Shown here: one piece after another, positions 23,964-31,958 of the stretch
Layout: the number at the start of each line of letters is the position of its first letter
Numbering within the stretch: position 1 is the first letter of the stretch
Source of the DNA: Clostridia bacterium
GTDB taxonomy: Bacteria; Bacillota; Clostridia; Oscillospirales; Acutalibacteraceae
Direction: 5' to 3'
Assembly (NCBI GenBank): GCA_900771085.1
Contig: CAAGMR010000014.1
Location: 1 to 64,000 of the forward strand
DNA: 64,000 bases
The notes under the pieces: generated by a model
What the model was told of the DNA's origin: nothing
What the model saw: only the letters and a program-made list of their open reading frames with translations
Database searches by the model: none
Translations under genes and position numbers: made by a program

Positions 23964-24716
23964 ATGAACAAAGCTAAAGTAAAACGAACTCTGAAGAAGT
24001 TTTACAGGCGGCATAAGAAGTACATTGACTTTATAACAAGGCTACTGGCAGTAATGCTGGTAGCCATTCTTATGGCATCATTCTTCAGGGGGGAGAATAA
24101 ACATTATAATTACGGCGTCGATCTGTCTCACCACAATGGAAAGGTGGACTGGGGTGAGGTTTATAATGACGGAGTTTCCTTCACCATACTTCGTTGCGGA
24201 TCGGGTGATTACAAAACCGGGGAAATCATAAAAGACAGAAGGTTTTCAAGGAATATATTCATGGCACGTTATTACGACATGGATACCGGTATTTATTTTT
24301 ATTCTCAGGCGACAAACGAAAAGGAAGCCGTCAAAGAGGCAAAATATGCCATCAGATGTGCCAGAGGCCACAAACTGAAGCTTCCGATATTTATCGATAT
24401 TGAAGATACAGGCACAGGCGGAAAGGGAAGGGCAGACGGTCTTTCAAAGAAGGAACGCACTGCAATTGTCCTGGCCTTCGCCAGAACAATAAAAAAGGCC
24501 GGGTATAAACCCGGCGTATATGCGAATGCATATTATCTCAGAACACATCTGGATGTCGCTGCCATTGAAAAGGCAAATATCTCGGTATGGCTTGCGGAGT
24601 ACAGGACGGGAACAATGCCGAATTACGAGGGCCACTATGACTACTGGCAATACACCAGCAAAGGTCAGGTTCCGGGCATTTCGGGCAATGTCGACTTAAA
24701 CAGAAAAGCAGAATGA
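23964..24716 (+). CDS. Membrane-anchored GH25 lysozyme
   Basis: The 250-residue protein has a basic cytoplasmic N-terminus (about 20 residues), one transmembrane segment (24-41) and an extracellular GH25 domain. Its motifs include YGVDLSHHNGKVDW near 50, ILRCGSGDY near 75 and the catalytic FIDIEDTG near 145; it ends with a VDLNR motif. GH25 enzymes cleave the MurNAc-GlcNAc bond of peptidoglycan. Here it may open the wall for glycan attachment or export. It starts three bases after the preceding gene; a GGAGAA site lies rather far (about 13 bases) upstream. Confidence 0.88.
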   Translation: MNKAKVKRTLKKFYRRHKKYIDFITRLLAVMLVAILMASFFRGENKHYNYGVDLSHHNGKVDWGEVYNDGVSFTILRCGSGDYKTGEIIKDRRFSRNIFMARYYDMDTGIYFYSQATNEKEAVKEAKYAIRCARGHKLKLPIFIDIEDTGTGGKGRADGLSKKERTAIVLAFARTIKKAGYKPGVYANAYYLRTHLDVAAIEKANISVWLAEYRTGTMPNYEGHYDYWQYTSKGQVPGISGNVDLNRKAE

Positions 24717-24719
24717 AAA

Positions 24720-24748
24720 AAGGACTATAGGTAAAACCTATAGTCCTT
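24720..24748. terminator. Bidirectional terminator between GH25 and rpsT
   Basis: A 13-bp perfect stem AAGGACTATAGGT has an AAA loop. The A tract on the left serves rpsT on the minus strand; the T tract on the right is weak. Confidence 0.75.
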
Positions 24749-24783
24749 ACTTATTTCATCAAAAACTATTGCAATGTCTCAGA

Positions 24784-25038
24784 TTACTTAGCAAGCTTTG
24801 AAGCAAGAGCTGACTTTTTACGAGCTGCATTGTTCTTGTGGATGATGTTCTTAGCAGCAGCCTGATCAATCTTCTTGATAGCTACTCTTACAAGTTCTTC
24901 CTTGTTGTCTGCGTTTGTTTCAATAGCAAGGTTAGCTTTTTTGATAGCTGTCTTGAGAGCAGACTTTGTAGACTTGTTTCTCTGAGCCTTTGTGTTATTA
25001 ACGAGTACACGTTTCTTAGCTGACTTAATGTTAGGCAT
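24784..25038 (-). CDS. rpsT: 30S ribosomal protein S20
   Basis: The 84-residue, lysine-rich helical protein begins MPNIKSAKKRVLVN and contains NKSTKSALKTAIKKA, both hallmark blocks of S20, which binds 16S rRNA early in 30S assembly. GGGAGGTG lies seven bases before the ATG. It is monocistronic with its own promoter and terminator. Confidence 0.97.
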   Translation of the reverse strand: MPNIKSAKKRVLVNNTKAQRNKSTKSALKTAIKKANLAIETNADNKEELVRVAIKKIDQAAAKNIIHKNNAARKKSALASKLAK

Positions 25039-25071
25039 GATTGCACCTCCCTCTTGTTGTTACAGTGAATT

Positions 25072-25100
25072 ATATTACCATTAATAAAGCTAAAATGCAA
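25072..25100 (-). promoter_or_regulatory. rpsT promoter
   Basis: On the minus strand TTGCAT (25095-25100) and TAATAT (25072-25077) are spaced 17 bp; an overlapping TATAAT at 25069-25074 would be spaced 20 bp. Confidence 0.5.
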
Positions 25101-25123
25101 TGTTTATTTTATGCTATTTTTCC

Positions 25124-26809
25124 TTATTTTTCTAGGTATACGACAGCTTCATACGGGCGAAGAACAATCTCTTTTTCTTCGGCTGTTTTTTCTTTCCTGT
25201 CATTGTAATTGCAAAGAACAATATTGCCGGTATCAAGCTTCCATCCTTTTGGAGCCTTAAATGTAACCTTCCTCTTGCTGAAGGAGCATACAACAAGTGC
25301 TCGCCTGCCTTCGAGCTCGCGCTCGTAGCAGTAGATTCTGCGGCTGTTCTTATAGTGTTCCTTATAAGAGCCATAAGTGAAAATGCTGTCTGATTTTCTG
25401 ACCTTGAAAAGTTCACGGTAGTAGTTAAGGATTGAGTCCGGATCCTTTTCTTCGGCGTCACGGTTAATTGTTTTGTAGTTCCTGTTAACGCCAAACCATG
25501 GCTCTGCAGTTGAGAATCCGGCATATTCTGCATCGCTCCACTGAACAGGAGTTCTGGAGTTTTCGCGGCTGGTTTTGTTGGCTACCCAGAGGTACATCCA
25601 GCCGAGTCCGAGCTTCTTGAAGAGCTTCTGGTTGTTGAATGTTACTACGTCCTTGAAATCGGAAACATGCTTTAAGTGGTTGTTGAGCATACCGAGTTCC
25701 TGGCCCTGATAAATGAACGGCGTTCCGCTCATCATGTAAGCCATGGTAGCGAGCATCTTTCCTGACTCTTTCCAGTATTTTTCGGAACCGTATCTGCTGA
25801 TTACTCTCGGATGGTCATGGTTCTCAATGTAGAGTGCATTCCATGCACCTGCTTTTGCAAGCTTGGTCTGCCAGCTTGAAAGAGCCTTCTTGAGTTTCTT
25901 AAGTGAGAAAGGCAGGTGAATTGTATCTGTCATGAAACAGTCGGCATTCATATGCTCGAAGTTGATCATCATGTCGAAAGCCTTATTCGGGCCGGCCGTG
26001 AAGTTGATGGCATCTTTCGCATTGGTCATAGGGGATTCTGCTACAACAAAGCAGTCGTATTTGTCGATGACATCTTTTCTGAATTCATCAACATACTCGT
26101 GAATGTGAGGTCCTTTGTTGTAGTGTTCTATTCCGCATGCGATAGGAATAGGGAATCCGTTCGGGAGACCTTCTCTTTTTGAAATAAAGGTAATAACGTC
26201 CTCGCGGAAACCGTCGACACCCATGTCGAGCCAGAAGCGCATGATGTCTTTTACTTCTTCACGAACCTTTGGATTGTCCATGTTAAGGTCCGGCTGCTTC
26301 TTTGCAAAAGCATGGAGATAGAACTGGTCAAGGTCCTTGTTGTATTCCCATGCTCCGCCTTCGAAAATGGAAAGCCAGTTGTTTGGAGGGTTCTTTCCGC
26401 CTTTGGAATCTCCGCCTTTTCCGTCTCTCCAGAAATAGTAGTCGTGATAAGGGTTGTCTTTGGACTTGAGTCCCTCTTTAAACCAGTAGTGTTCATCGGA
26501 GGAGTGGTTAACAACGAGGTCCATGATAACCTTCATGCCACGCTTGTGAGCCTCATCCAGAACCTTCTTAAAGAGGTCTAAATCACCAAAGTCAGGGTGA
26601 ATGTCTCTGTAGTCAGATATGTCATATCCGTAGTCTGCGTTTGGAGAAGGATAAATAGGGGAGAACCAGATGGCATCAACGCCAAGCGATTTAATGTAAT
26701 CAAGTTCCTCCAGTACGCCATAGAGGTCGCCAATACCGTCTCCATTACCGTCCTTAAATGAGCGGCACCATATCTGATAAACTGTCAAATCCTTATACCA
26801 TTCATTCAT
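25124..26809 (-). CDS. GH13 alpha-glucosidase / oligo-1,6-glucosidase
   Basis: The 561-residue enzyme is a cytoplasmic glycoside hydrolase of the oligo-1,6-glucosidase type. Conserved GH13 regions are present in order: DLVVNHSSDEH near 98, the nucleophile aspartate in GVDGFREDVI near 199, the acid/base glutamate in CFVVAESPM near 256, and the transition-state aspartate in YIENHDHPR near 327. The N-terminal KDLTVYQIWCRSFKDGNGDGIGDL is typical. It would hydrolyse alpha-1,6 or alpha-1,4 linkages of imported oligosaccharides. AAAGGAG lies eight bases before the ATG. No sugar transporter or regulator lies beside it. Confidence 0.92.
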   Translation of the reverse strand: MNEWYKDLTVYQIWCRSFKDGNGDGIGDLYGVLEELDYIKSLGVDAIWFSPIYPSPNADYGYDISDYRDIHPDFGDLDLFKKVLDEAHKRGMKVIMDLVVNHSSDEHYWFKEGLKSKDNPYHDYYFWRDGKGGDSKGGKNPPNNWLSIFEGGAWEYNKDLDQFYLHAFAKKQPDLNMDNPKVREEVKDIMRFWLDMGVDGFREDVITFISKREGLPNGFPIPIACGIEHYNKGPHIHEYVDEFRKDVIDKYDCFVVAESPMTNAKDAINFTAGPNKAFDMMINFEHMNADCFMTDTIHLPFSLKKLKKALSSWQTKLAKAGAWNALYIENHDHPRVISRYGSEKYWKESGKMLATMAYMMSGTPFIYQGQELGMLNNHLKHVSDFKDVVTFNNQKLFKKLGLGWMYLWVANKTSRENSRTPVQWSDAEYAGFSTAEPWFGVNRNYKTINRDAEEKDPDSILNYYRELFKVRKSDSIFTYGSYKEHYKNSRRIYCYERELEGRRALVVCSFSKRKVTFKAPKGWKLDTGNIVLCNYNDRKEKTAEEKEIVLRPYEAVVYLEK

Positions 26810-26978
26810 AACATTTGTCTCCTTTCAGAAAGACTGTTCAACAATATTATAGGCTAAAACAGATTGTATTTCGAGTATCAAATAGTCGAAAAACAATTTT
26901 AGCTTATCGTGAGTTTTTGTTATAAATATAACGAAAATGGCAATTAGCAAAAAATGTTTATTTTTGTGTAAAACATAC

Positions 26979-27007
26979 TTGACAATAAGTGTTTATCGGT
27001 CTAGTAT
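26979..27007 (+). promoter_or_regulatory. Promoter of hydrogenase leader/operon
   Basis: A perfect TTGACA (26979-26984) and TAGTAT (27002-27007) are spaced 17 bp. The predicted start near 27014 lies 350 bases before the first gene. Confidence 0.75.
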
Positions 27008-27013
27008 GAATTT

Positions 27014-27272
27014 AAAGGTTGTTTGCGTTTTAGGTATGTGTGTTTTTACAACCTGCAAAACATAATATTTTAATCATGAAGTTTGCGTGATGCCGAGCCA
27101 CAGAACCGTATGGGTTTTCTGGCCAATGGGTTGTTTTAGGAAACGAATCAGCCTGCCGTATTTGCGAAGGTGTTCAAACATGTTTGATTAAGTATTTAAT
27201 TGGTATCAGATTTTTAAAATTTTTTTAATTTGGACCGACCGATTTCACTTGAAATCGGTCCGGCTTTTTTGT
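27014..27272 (+). ncRNA. Unidentified leader or small RNA upstream of hydrogenase operon
   Basis: A good promoter and a strong terminator bracket about 260 bases without a protein frame. Local stems include GGTTGT/ACAACC (27018-27054) and a bulged GCCACAGAACC/GGGTTTTCTGGC hairpin (27097-27123). No match was recognised to T-box, SRP, 6S, tmRNA, RNase P, cobalamin, SAM or c-di-GMP motifs. It could be a free small RNA or a riboswitch-like attenuator. Confidence 0.5.
27236..27272 (+). terminator. Strong terminator in hydrogenase leader
   Basis: ACCGATTTCA pairs perfectly with TGAAATCGGT around a two-base centre (the real loop is a little larger), with flanking G-C pairs, followed by TTTTTT. A second hairpin, GTTTG-CACG-CAAAC followed by T6, lies at 27300-27319. 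Both sit ahead of the first structural gene. Confidence 0.8.
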
Positions 27273-27363
27273 CGAGCCATTAAGTGTTTAATCAGTTTTG
27301 TTTGCACGCAAACTTTTTTATTTGGGTAATTAATGCATTTTGCATTGGAAAGGATAGATTTTT

Positions 27364-27864
27364 ATGAAAAAGAAGATTAGTGCAATTCCTTTCTCAGGAA
27401 CACCTGAGCAGGAAGCTCAGCTTCTTGAAGTGATTGCAAGGCTTAAGGACGAAAAAGGCTGCCTTATGCCTATCATGCAGGAAGCACAGAACATCTACGG
27501 CTACTTGCCTGTAGAAGTTCAGCAGATGATAGCAAACGGTCTTGATATTTCCGTTGAGGAAGTATACGGCGTTGCTACCTTCTATTCAATGTTCAACCTC
27601 TCTCCAAAGGGTGAGTACAACGTTTCTGTCTGTCTTGGTACAGCCTGTTACGTTAAGGGATCGGGAGATATCTTTGACGCCCTTCAGGAGAAACTTGGAA
27701 TTGGCGCAGGTGAGTGTACTTCTGATGGCAAGTTCTCACTTGAAGCATGCAGATGTGTTGGTGCCTGTGGTCTTGCACCGGTAATGATGATCAATGATGA
27801 CGTTTATGGTCGCCTTACTGTTGATGATCTCGATGGCATTCTGGAGAAGTACAAAGAGGCATAA
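27364..27864 (+). CDS. hydC: Electron-bifurcating hydrogenase subunit HydC (NuoE-like)
   Basis: The 166-residue protein is a thioredoxin-fold [2Fe-2S] subunit homologous to the 24-kDa subunit of complex I. The cluster cysteines lie in CLGTACYVKG near residue 92 and CRCVGACGLAP near 132, and the N-terminal half has the helical region with QNIYGYLPVEVQQMIA. In trimeric [FeFe] hydrogenases this subunit shuttles electrons near the NADH site of HydB. GGAAAGGAT lies upstream. It opens the operon, and HydB and HydA follow nine and ten genes later rather than immediately. Confidence 0.92.
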   Translation: MKKKISAIPFSGTPEQEAQLLEVIARLKDEKGCLMPIMQEAQNIYGYLPVEVQQMIANGLDISVEEVYGVATFYSMFNLSPKGEYNVSVCLGTACYVKGSGDIFDALQEKLGIGAGECTSDGKFSLEACRCVGACGLAPVMMINDDVYGRLTVDDLDGILEKYKEA

Positions 27865-27867
27865 CAC

Positions 27868-28221
27868 ATGAAAATTTCCGGAATTCAGGAATTGCTCGAT
27901 GCAAAAATCTTTTGCTGCGAGGAAAACCTTGGGAAACATGTTTATTCGGCTTTTGCCAGCGACATGATGAGTGACGTGCTTGCTATCGTAAAGGATCAGG
28001 CAGTACTCATTACAGGTCTTATCAATCCTCAGGTTGTAAGAACCGCCGAGATGATGGATATGGTTTGCATCGTATTCACCAGAGGCAAAGTTCCGTCAGA
28101 GCATATGATTGACCTTGCAAAAGACAGTGGCATTGTTCTTCTCTCAACTGTGAAGACACAGTATGAGACCAGTGGCATTCTTTATGCCAATAATCTTAAA
28201 GGAGGAGCCGAGAATGTCTGA
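27868..28221 (+). CDS. DRTGG-domain protein
   Basis: This 117-residue protein resembles the DRTGG domain: a small alpha/beta unit with VLITGLINPQVVRTAEMMDM and a C-terminal GIVLLSTVKTQYETSGIL strand-helix. DRTGG domains are found near CBS domains and in hydrogenase operons and are thought to be regulatory; their ligand is not established. It is paralogous to the 109-residue protein at 29925. It overlaps the next gene by eight bases. Confidence 0.72.
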   Translation: MKISGIQELLDAKIFCCEENLGKHVYSAFASDMMSDVLAIVKDQAVLITGLINPQVVRTAEMMDMVCIVFTRGKVPSEHMIDLAKDSGIVLLSTVKTQYETSGILYANNLKGGAENV

Positions 28222-28636
28222 TTCTCTAAATCTGCATTTCGATGTAGACGGTGAAGACTTTACATCAGCCGGCAGGGCATCGGTTCAGGTAAAGAAAGCT
28301 CTTCAGGAGATAGGACTCAGCTCCGAAGTGATAAGAAAAGTGTCTATTGCAATGTATGAAGGCGAGATTAATATGGTTATCCATGCGAACGGTGGCGATG
28401 CCGACGTGAACATTTATGAGGACCATATCGAGATTATACTTGCAGACCATGGGCCGGGTATAGAGAATATCGACCTTGCTATGCAGGAAGGCTTCTCTAC
28501 CGCACCCGATACTGTCAGAACACTTGGATTTGGAGCCGGCATGGGATTACCGAATATGAAGCGCTACACAGACAGCATGGATATTGATTCCACTGTAGGT
28601 GTTGGCACAACAATTACGATGAATGTTTTCTTTTAA
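28214..28636 (+). CDS. Small GHKL ATPase (anti-sigma-factor-like)
   Basis: The 140-residue protein has a histidine-kinase-like ATPase fold without receiver or phosphoacceptor. The N-box EGEINMVIHANGG is near residue 55, ADHGPGIENIDLAMQEGFST is the G1 region and LGFGAGMGLPNMKRYTD the G2 lid. This form resembles RsbW/SpoIIAB anti-sigma kinases. GGAGGAG lies before ATG 28214. In the hydrogenase operon it may sense redox or nucleotide state, but no partner sigma factor or anti-anti-sigma gene is nearby. Confidence 0.82.
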   Translation: MSDSLNLHFDVDGEDFTSAGRASVQVKKALQEIGLSSEVIRKVSIAMYEGEINMVIHANGGDADVNIYEDHIEIILADHGPGIENIDLAMQEGFSTAPDTVRTLGFGAGMGLPNMKRYTDSMDIDSTVGVGTTITMNVFF

Positions 28637-28647
28637 AGGGTACTAAC

Positions 28648-29922
28648 ATGGATGAGTATAACCACTCCGTAACACTTGACAAAAATAAGTGTACAGGATG
28701 TACAACCTGCATCAAGCATTGTCCGACAGAGGCGATAAGAGTTATTGACGGCATCGCCACAATAAACTCATACAGATGTATTGACTGCGGTCAGTGTATT
28801 CGCATCTGCCCAAACAATGCCAAGAAGGCAGTTTATGACAAACTGAATGAACTTAAAGGATGCAAATGGAAGATTGCTCTGCCTGCACCTACTCTTTATG
28901 GACAGTTCGAAGAATTGGACGATGTCAACTATGTTCTTCAGGGACTTCTTGATATCGGCTTTGACGATGTGTTTGAAGTGGCTAAGGCTGCGGAACTGGT
29001 AACTGCATATACCAGAAGGTATCTCAACTTCGATGGTATTAAGAAGCCTGTAATCAGTTCGGCTTGCCCGGTAGTAACAAGACTCATATCTCTAAGATTT
29101 CCAACTCTTGTGGACCATATCGTTCCAATGCTTCCTCCAATGGAAGTAGCTGCCAGACTTGCAAAGGAAAGGGCTCTTGAAGAGCATCCGGACTTAAAGC
29201 CGGAAGAAATAAAGACTTTCTTCATTTCTCCATGTCCTGCAAAAGCAAGTTATGTCAAGAACGGCTTTGGTTCATATGAAAGCCAGGTAGATCAGGTGCT
29301 TTCCATAAGCGACATTTACTTCCAGTTGCTTTCTGTAATGAAGCGAGACAGAATACCGCTTCCATTATCTGATTCGGGAAAAATAGGTATCATCTGGGCA
29401 CAGTCCGGTGGAGAATCATCCGGCCTGTTTATGGATAAATATCTTGCTGCAGATGGCATTGAAAATGTCATTTCAGTTCTCGAACAGCTTGAAAACGGCA
29501 ATTTCCCATCTATTGACTTTGTAGAACTGAACGCTTGCCCGGGCGGTTGCGTAGGCGGCGTAATGTCAGTTGAAAATCCATTTATCGCAAAAGCGCGACT
29601 TCTGTCGCTGAGAAAATACTTACCAATTGCTTCTAATTCCCCAGAGGAAAAAGATGCAAATGTTGTTCCGCCGGAATATTTCTTCGATGAATTCCCAAAG
29701 TATGAACCTATGAACCGATTAAGTTCAAGTATTGGTGAATCAATGAGAATGATGGCGGAGATAAGAAAAATTAGAGATACGCTTCCGGGCATTGACTGTG
29801 GAGCATGTGGAGCTCCTACTTGCAGAGCATTTGCTGAAGATGTTGTAAGAGGAAATTCCAATCGTTCCGACTGCCTTGTGCGTGAAGCATATGAACAAGC
29901 TTTTTCTGAAAAAGGTGACTGA
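28648..29922 (+). CDS. [FeFe]-hydrogenase-like iron-sulfur protein, probable sensor
   Basis: The 424-residue protein starts with two [4Fe-4S] ferredoxin motifs (CTGCTTCIKHC near 15 and CIDCGQCIRIC near 44). A hydrogenase large-subunit domain follows, with H-cluster motif remnants SSACPVV, SPCPAKASY and NACPGGCVGG, and then a C-terminal Fe-S domain with CGACGAPTC. All four H-cluster ligand positions appear to be cysteine, but the adjacent proton-relay cysteine of the TSCCP motif is alanine (SSACP). Such variants occur in proposed sensory or HfsB-like hydrogenases that are encoded beside bifurcating enzymes. It therefore probably senses hydrogen or redox state rather than producing hydrogen quickly. 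Confidence 0.78.
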   Translation: MDEYNHSVTLDKNKCTGCTTCIKHCPTEAIRVIDGIATINSYRCIDCGQCIRICPNNAKKAVYDKLNELKGCKWKIALPAPTLYGQFEELDDVNYVLQGLLDIGFDDVFEVAKAAELVTAYTRRYLNFDGIKKPVISSACPVVTRLISLRFPTLVDHIVPMLPPMEVAARLAKERALEEHPDLKPEEIKTFFISPCPAKASYVKNGFGSYESQVDQVLSISDIYFQLLSVMKRDRIPLPLSDSGKIGIIWAQSGGESSGLFMDKYLAADGIENVISVLEQLENGNFPSIDFVELNACPGGCVGGVMSVENPFIAKARLLSLRKYLPIASNSPEEKDANVVPPEYFFDEFPKYEPMNRLSSSIGESMRMMAEIRKIRDTLPGIDCGACGAPTCRAFAEDVVRGNSNRSDCLVREAYEQAFSEKGD

Positions 29923-29924
29923 TA

Positions 29925-30254
29925 ATGACAGTAAAAGAACTGAATGAAAACCTGAAGTTCAATGTAATAACCCTTCCTGATGAAAATAAGGAAATAGACG
30001 GTGTTTACATAGGTGATCTGCTTAGCTGGGTTATGGGCAGAGCAGAGGCCGGAAATCTTTGGGTGACCATAATGTCCAATATCAATGTCATCGCAGTTGC
30101 TACTCTTGTTGACGCTTCGGCAGTTATTCTTGCCGAGGGAGTAACACTTGACGACAAGGTCGTTGAGGCGGCTGATGCCAAAGGCATCAACATTCTGTCA
30201 ACAGAAAAGACCGCTTATGAGATAGCGGGTATTTTATCTCAATTATTAACATGA
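29925..30254 (+). CDS. DRTGG-domain protein
   Basis: The 109-residue protein is a second DRTGG-like unit, with VDASAVILAEGVTLDDKVVEAAD and a C-terminal GINILSTEKTAYEIAGILSQLL that parallels the end of the 117-residue paralog. It starts three bases after the H-cluster-like gene and overlaps the PHP gene by four (ATGA). Its role is unknown; the repeated pairing suggests a regulatory complex with that protein. Confidence 0.7.
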   Translation: MTVKELNENLKFNVITLPDENKEIDGVYIGDLLSWVMGRAEAGNLWVTIMSNINVIAVATLVDASAVILAEGVTLDDKVVEAADAKGINILSTEKTAYEIAGILSQLLT

Positions 30255-30982
30255 AAAAAATATATTACGACTTCCATATGCATTCCTGCCTGTCACCCTG
30301 TGGTGACAATGACATGACGCCGAATAACATCGCCGGCATGTCAAAGCTCGCGGGACTTCATGCAGTTGCTCTTACAGACCATAACAGTGCAAAAAACTGT
30401 CCGGCTTTTTTCGATGCCTGTGAACGATACGATCTTGTACCGATTCCGGGAATGGAACTTACGACAGCAGAAGATATCCACGTTGTGTGCCTGTTCAGGA
30501 CACTGGACGGAGCACTCGAATTTGACCGCGAACTGCAGAAGCATAGGAATCTGATTGAAAATAGAGTCGATATCTTCGGCGACCAACTGATCATGGACAG
30601 TGAAGACAACGTTGTATCGACAGAGCCGCATTTTCTGACAAATGCGACTGACATAACCATTGACGAGTCGCTGCCTTTAGTGAAAAGTTTTGGAGGCATA
30701 TGCTATCCGGCGCATGTCGACAGGGAATCAAATGGCGTAATCGCCATCCTCGGTGTTTTTCCTGAAGAACCGGACTTTAAGCAGGCAGAGTTTAATGACT
30801 TTTCAAACATCGATGAGTATCTTGCAACATATGAGAACCTTAATGGCTTAAAACTCATGTATGGTTCAGATGCTCATTATCTCGACTGGATCAAAGATGC
30901 CGAGCATTTCTTTGAAGTGCCGGAGGAACTATTGAGTGCAGAAGAGATCAGAAATTATATTTTTGATAGCTTGGAGGCCTGA
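30251..30982 (+). CDS. PHP-domain metal-dependent phosphoesterase
   Basis: The 243-residue protein has PHP metal-binding motifs in order: DFHMHSCLSPCGD near residue 7, ALTDHNSAKNCPAF near 40, GMELTTAEDIHVVC near 65, CYPAHVDR near 153 and YGSDAHYL near 205. PHP enzymes hydrolyse phosphate esters, including nucleotides, with a trinuclear metal site. It is coupled to the preceding gene by a four-base overlap. In this operon it may process a regulatory nucleotide, but the substrate is unknown. Confidence 0.85.
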   Translation: MKKIYYDFHMHSCLSPCGDNDMTPNNIAGMSKLAGLHAVALTDHNSAKNCPAFFDACERYDLVPIPGMELTTAEDIHVVCLFRTLDGALEFDRELQKHRNLIENRVDIFGDQLIMDSEDNVVSTEPHFLTNATDITIDESLPLVKSFGGICYPAHVDRESNGVIAILGVFPEEPDFKQAEFNDFSNIDEYLATYENLNGLKLMYGSDAHYLDWIKDAEHFFEVPEELLSAEEIRNYIFDSLEA

Positions 30983-30983
30983 T

Positions 30984-31541
30984 ATGAAAGAGCTATCACT
31001 TAATATCCTTGATGTGGCAAAGAACTCTGTTGTAGCCGGTGCAAGTCTCATAGAGATTACAATCAGCGAAACAGAGGAGACTCTTGAAATCAGCATCAAA
31101 GACGATGGCTGTGGAATGACGGAGGAGACAGTGGCAAAAGTCATTGATCCGTTTTATACCACAAGAACAACCAGGGACGTGGGACTTGGAATTCCTCTTC
31201 TTAAGATGGAAGCGGAGATGACCGGCGGTCATCTTGAGATTCAGTCAGTCAGAGAGTGTGATGAATCAAGTGAACACGGGACCGTCATAAAGGCAGATTT
31301 TTATAAGAACCACATCGACTTTATTGAGCTTGGCGATATCGTTTCAACGATAACTATTCTTATAAGCGGATCACCTGAAATCGACTGGGATTTCAGACAT
31401 GTGACGCCAAAGGGAACGGTAAGCCTTGATACTAGAGAAATAAGAGCTGTTCTTGGCAGTGAGGTTCCGCTGGACAGCCCGGAAATCATTGGCTGGATGA
31501 CCGCGTCGCTCAATGAGGAATATGAATCAATAAACAATTAA
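30984..31541 (+). CDS. GHKL ATP-binding domain protein
   Basis: The 185-residue protein starts with a histidine-kinase-type ATPase domain: LNILDVAKNSVVAGAS forms the N box, IKDDGCGMTEE the G1 box, TTRTTRDVGLGIPLLKMEAE the F and G2 boxes. A C-terminal 70-residue domain with no kinase signature follows. There is no phosphoacceptor histidine domain, so a conventional two-component function is not shown. ATG 30984 is chosen for the GGAGG just upstream; a longer frame from 30936 overlaps the PHP gene. It differs from the 28214 ATPase in carrying the extra C-terminal domain. Confidence 0.8.
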   Translation: MKELSLNILDVAKNSVVAGASLIEITISETEETLEISIKDDGCGMTEETVAKVIDPFYTTRTTRDVGLGIPLLKMEAEMTGGHLEIQSVRECDESSEHGTVIKADFYKNHIDFIELGDIVSTITILISGSPEIDWDFRHVTPKGTVSLDTREIRAVLGSEVPLDSPEIIGWMTASLNEEYESINN

Positions 31542-31571
31542 TCGGAAATAATACTGAAAGGGTTGATAAAG

Positions 31572-31943
31572 ATGAAATCTTTGGCAGAACTTGAGCAGAT
31601 CAGAAACAGAATGAAGAATGACCTTGCTCTTCGTGAAGACACCGGAGATGTTCGTGTAGTAGTAGGTATGGCTACCTGCGGTATTGCAGCAGGTGCTCGT
31701 CCTGTACTTCAGTCATTTGTTGAAAATGTGGCAGGAGAGGGCCTTGCTGAAACAGTAAAGGTTACTCAGACAGGCTGCATCGGTATTTGTCAGTATGAAC
31801 CTGTAGCTGAGGTTTATGAGTCAGGCAAAGAAAAAGTAACTTACGTAAAGCTTGATGCCGAAAAGGCAAAGCGTATCGTTGAAGAACACCTTAAAGGTGG
31901 AAATGTTGTAACAGAATACACCATCGGTGCATACAGAAAGTAA
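31572..31943 (+). CDS. [2Fe-2S] thioredoxin-like ferredoxin
   Basis: The 123-residue protein is a thioredoxin-like ferredoxin: VGMATCGIAAGARP near residue 37 and TQTGCIGICQYEP near 72 supply four cysteines for a [2Fe-2S] cluster. It is homologous to the N-terminal domain of HydB and to HydC. In trimeric hydrogenase operons this extra ferredoxin often precedes HydB. The ATG at 31572 has AAAGGG about nine bases upstream; a TTG at 31563 is an alternative. Confidence 0.82.
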   Translation: MKSLAELEQIRNRMKNDLALREDTGDVRVVVGMATCGIAAGARPVLQSFVENVAGEGLAETVKVTQTGCIGICQYEPVAEVYESGKEKVTYVKLDAEKAKRIVEEHLKGGNVVTEYTIGAYRK

Positions 31944-31958
31944 GGGGGAGAGGTACTA

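Larger units (their letters stand above)
26810..27363. other. Intergenic stretch with hydrogenase-operon promoter and leader
   Basis: This divergent region holds the GH13 upstream sequence (minus-strand -10-like TATAAT at about 26846-26851), the hydrogenase operon promoter, an unidentified leader and two hairpin-T structures, all listed separately. No protein gene is supported. Confidence 0.6.
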
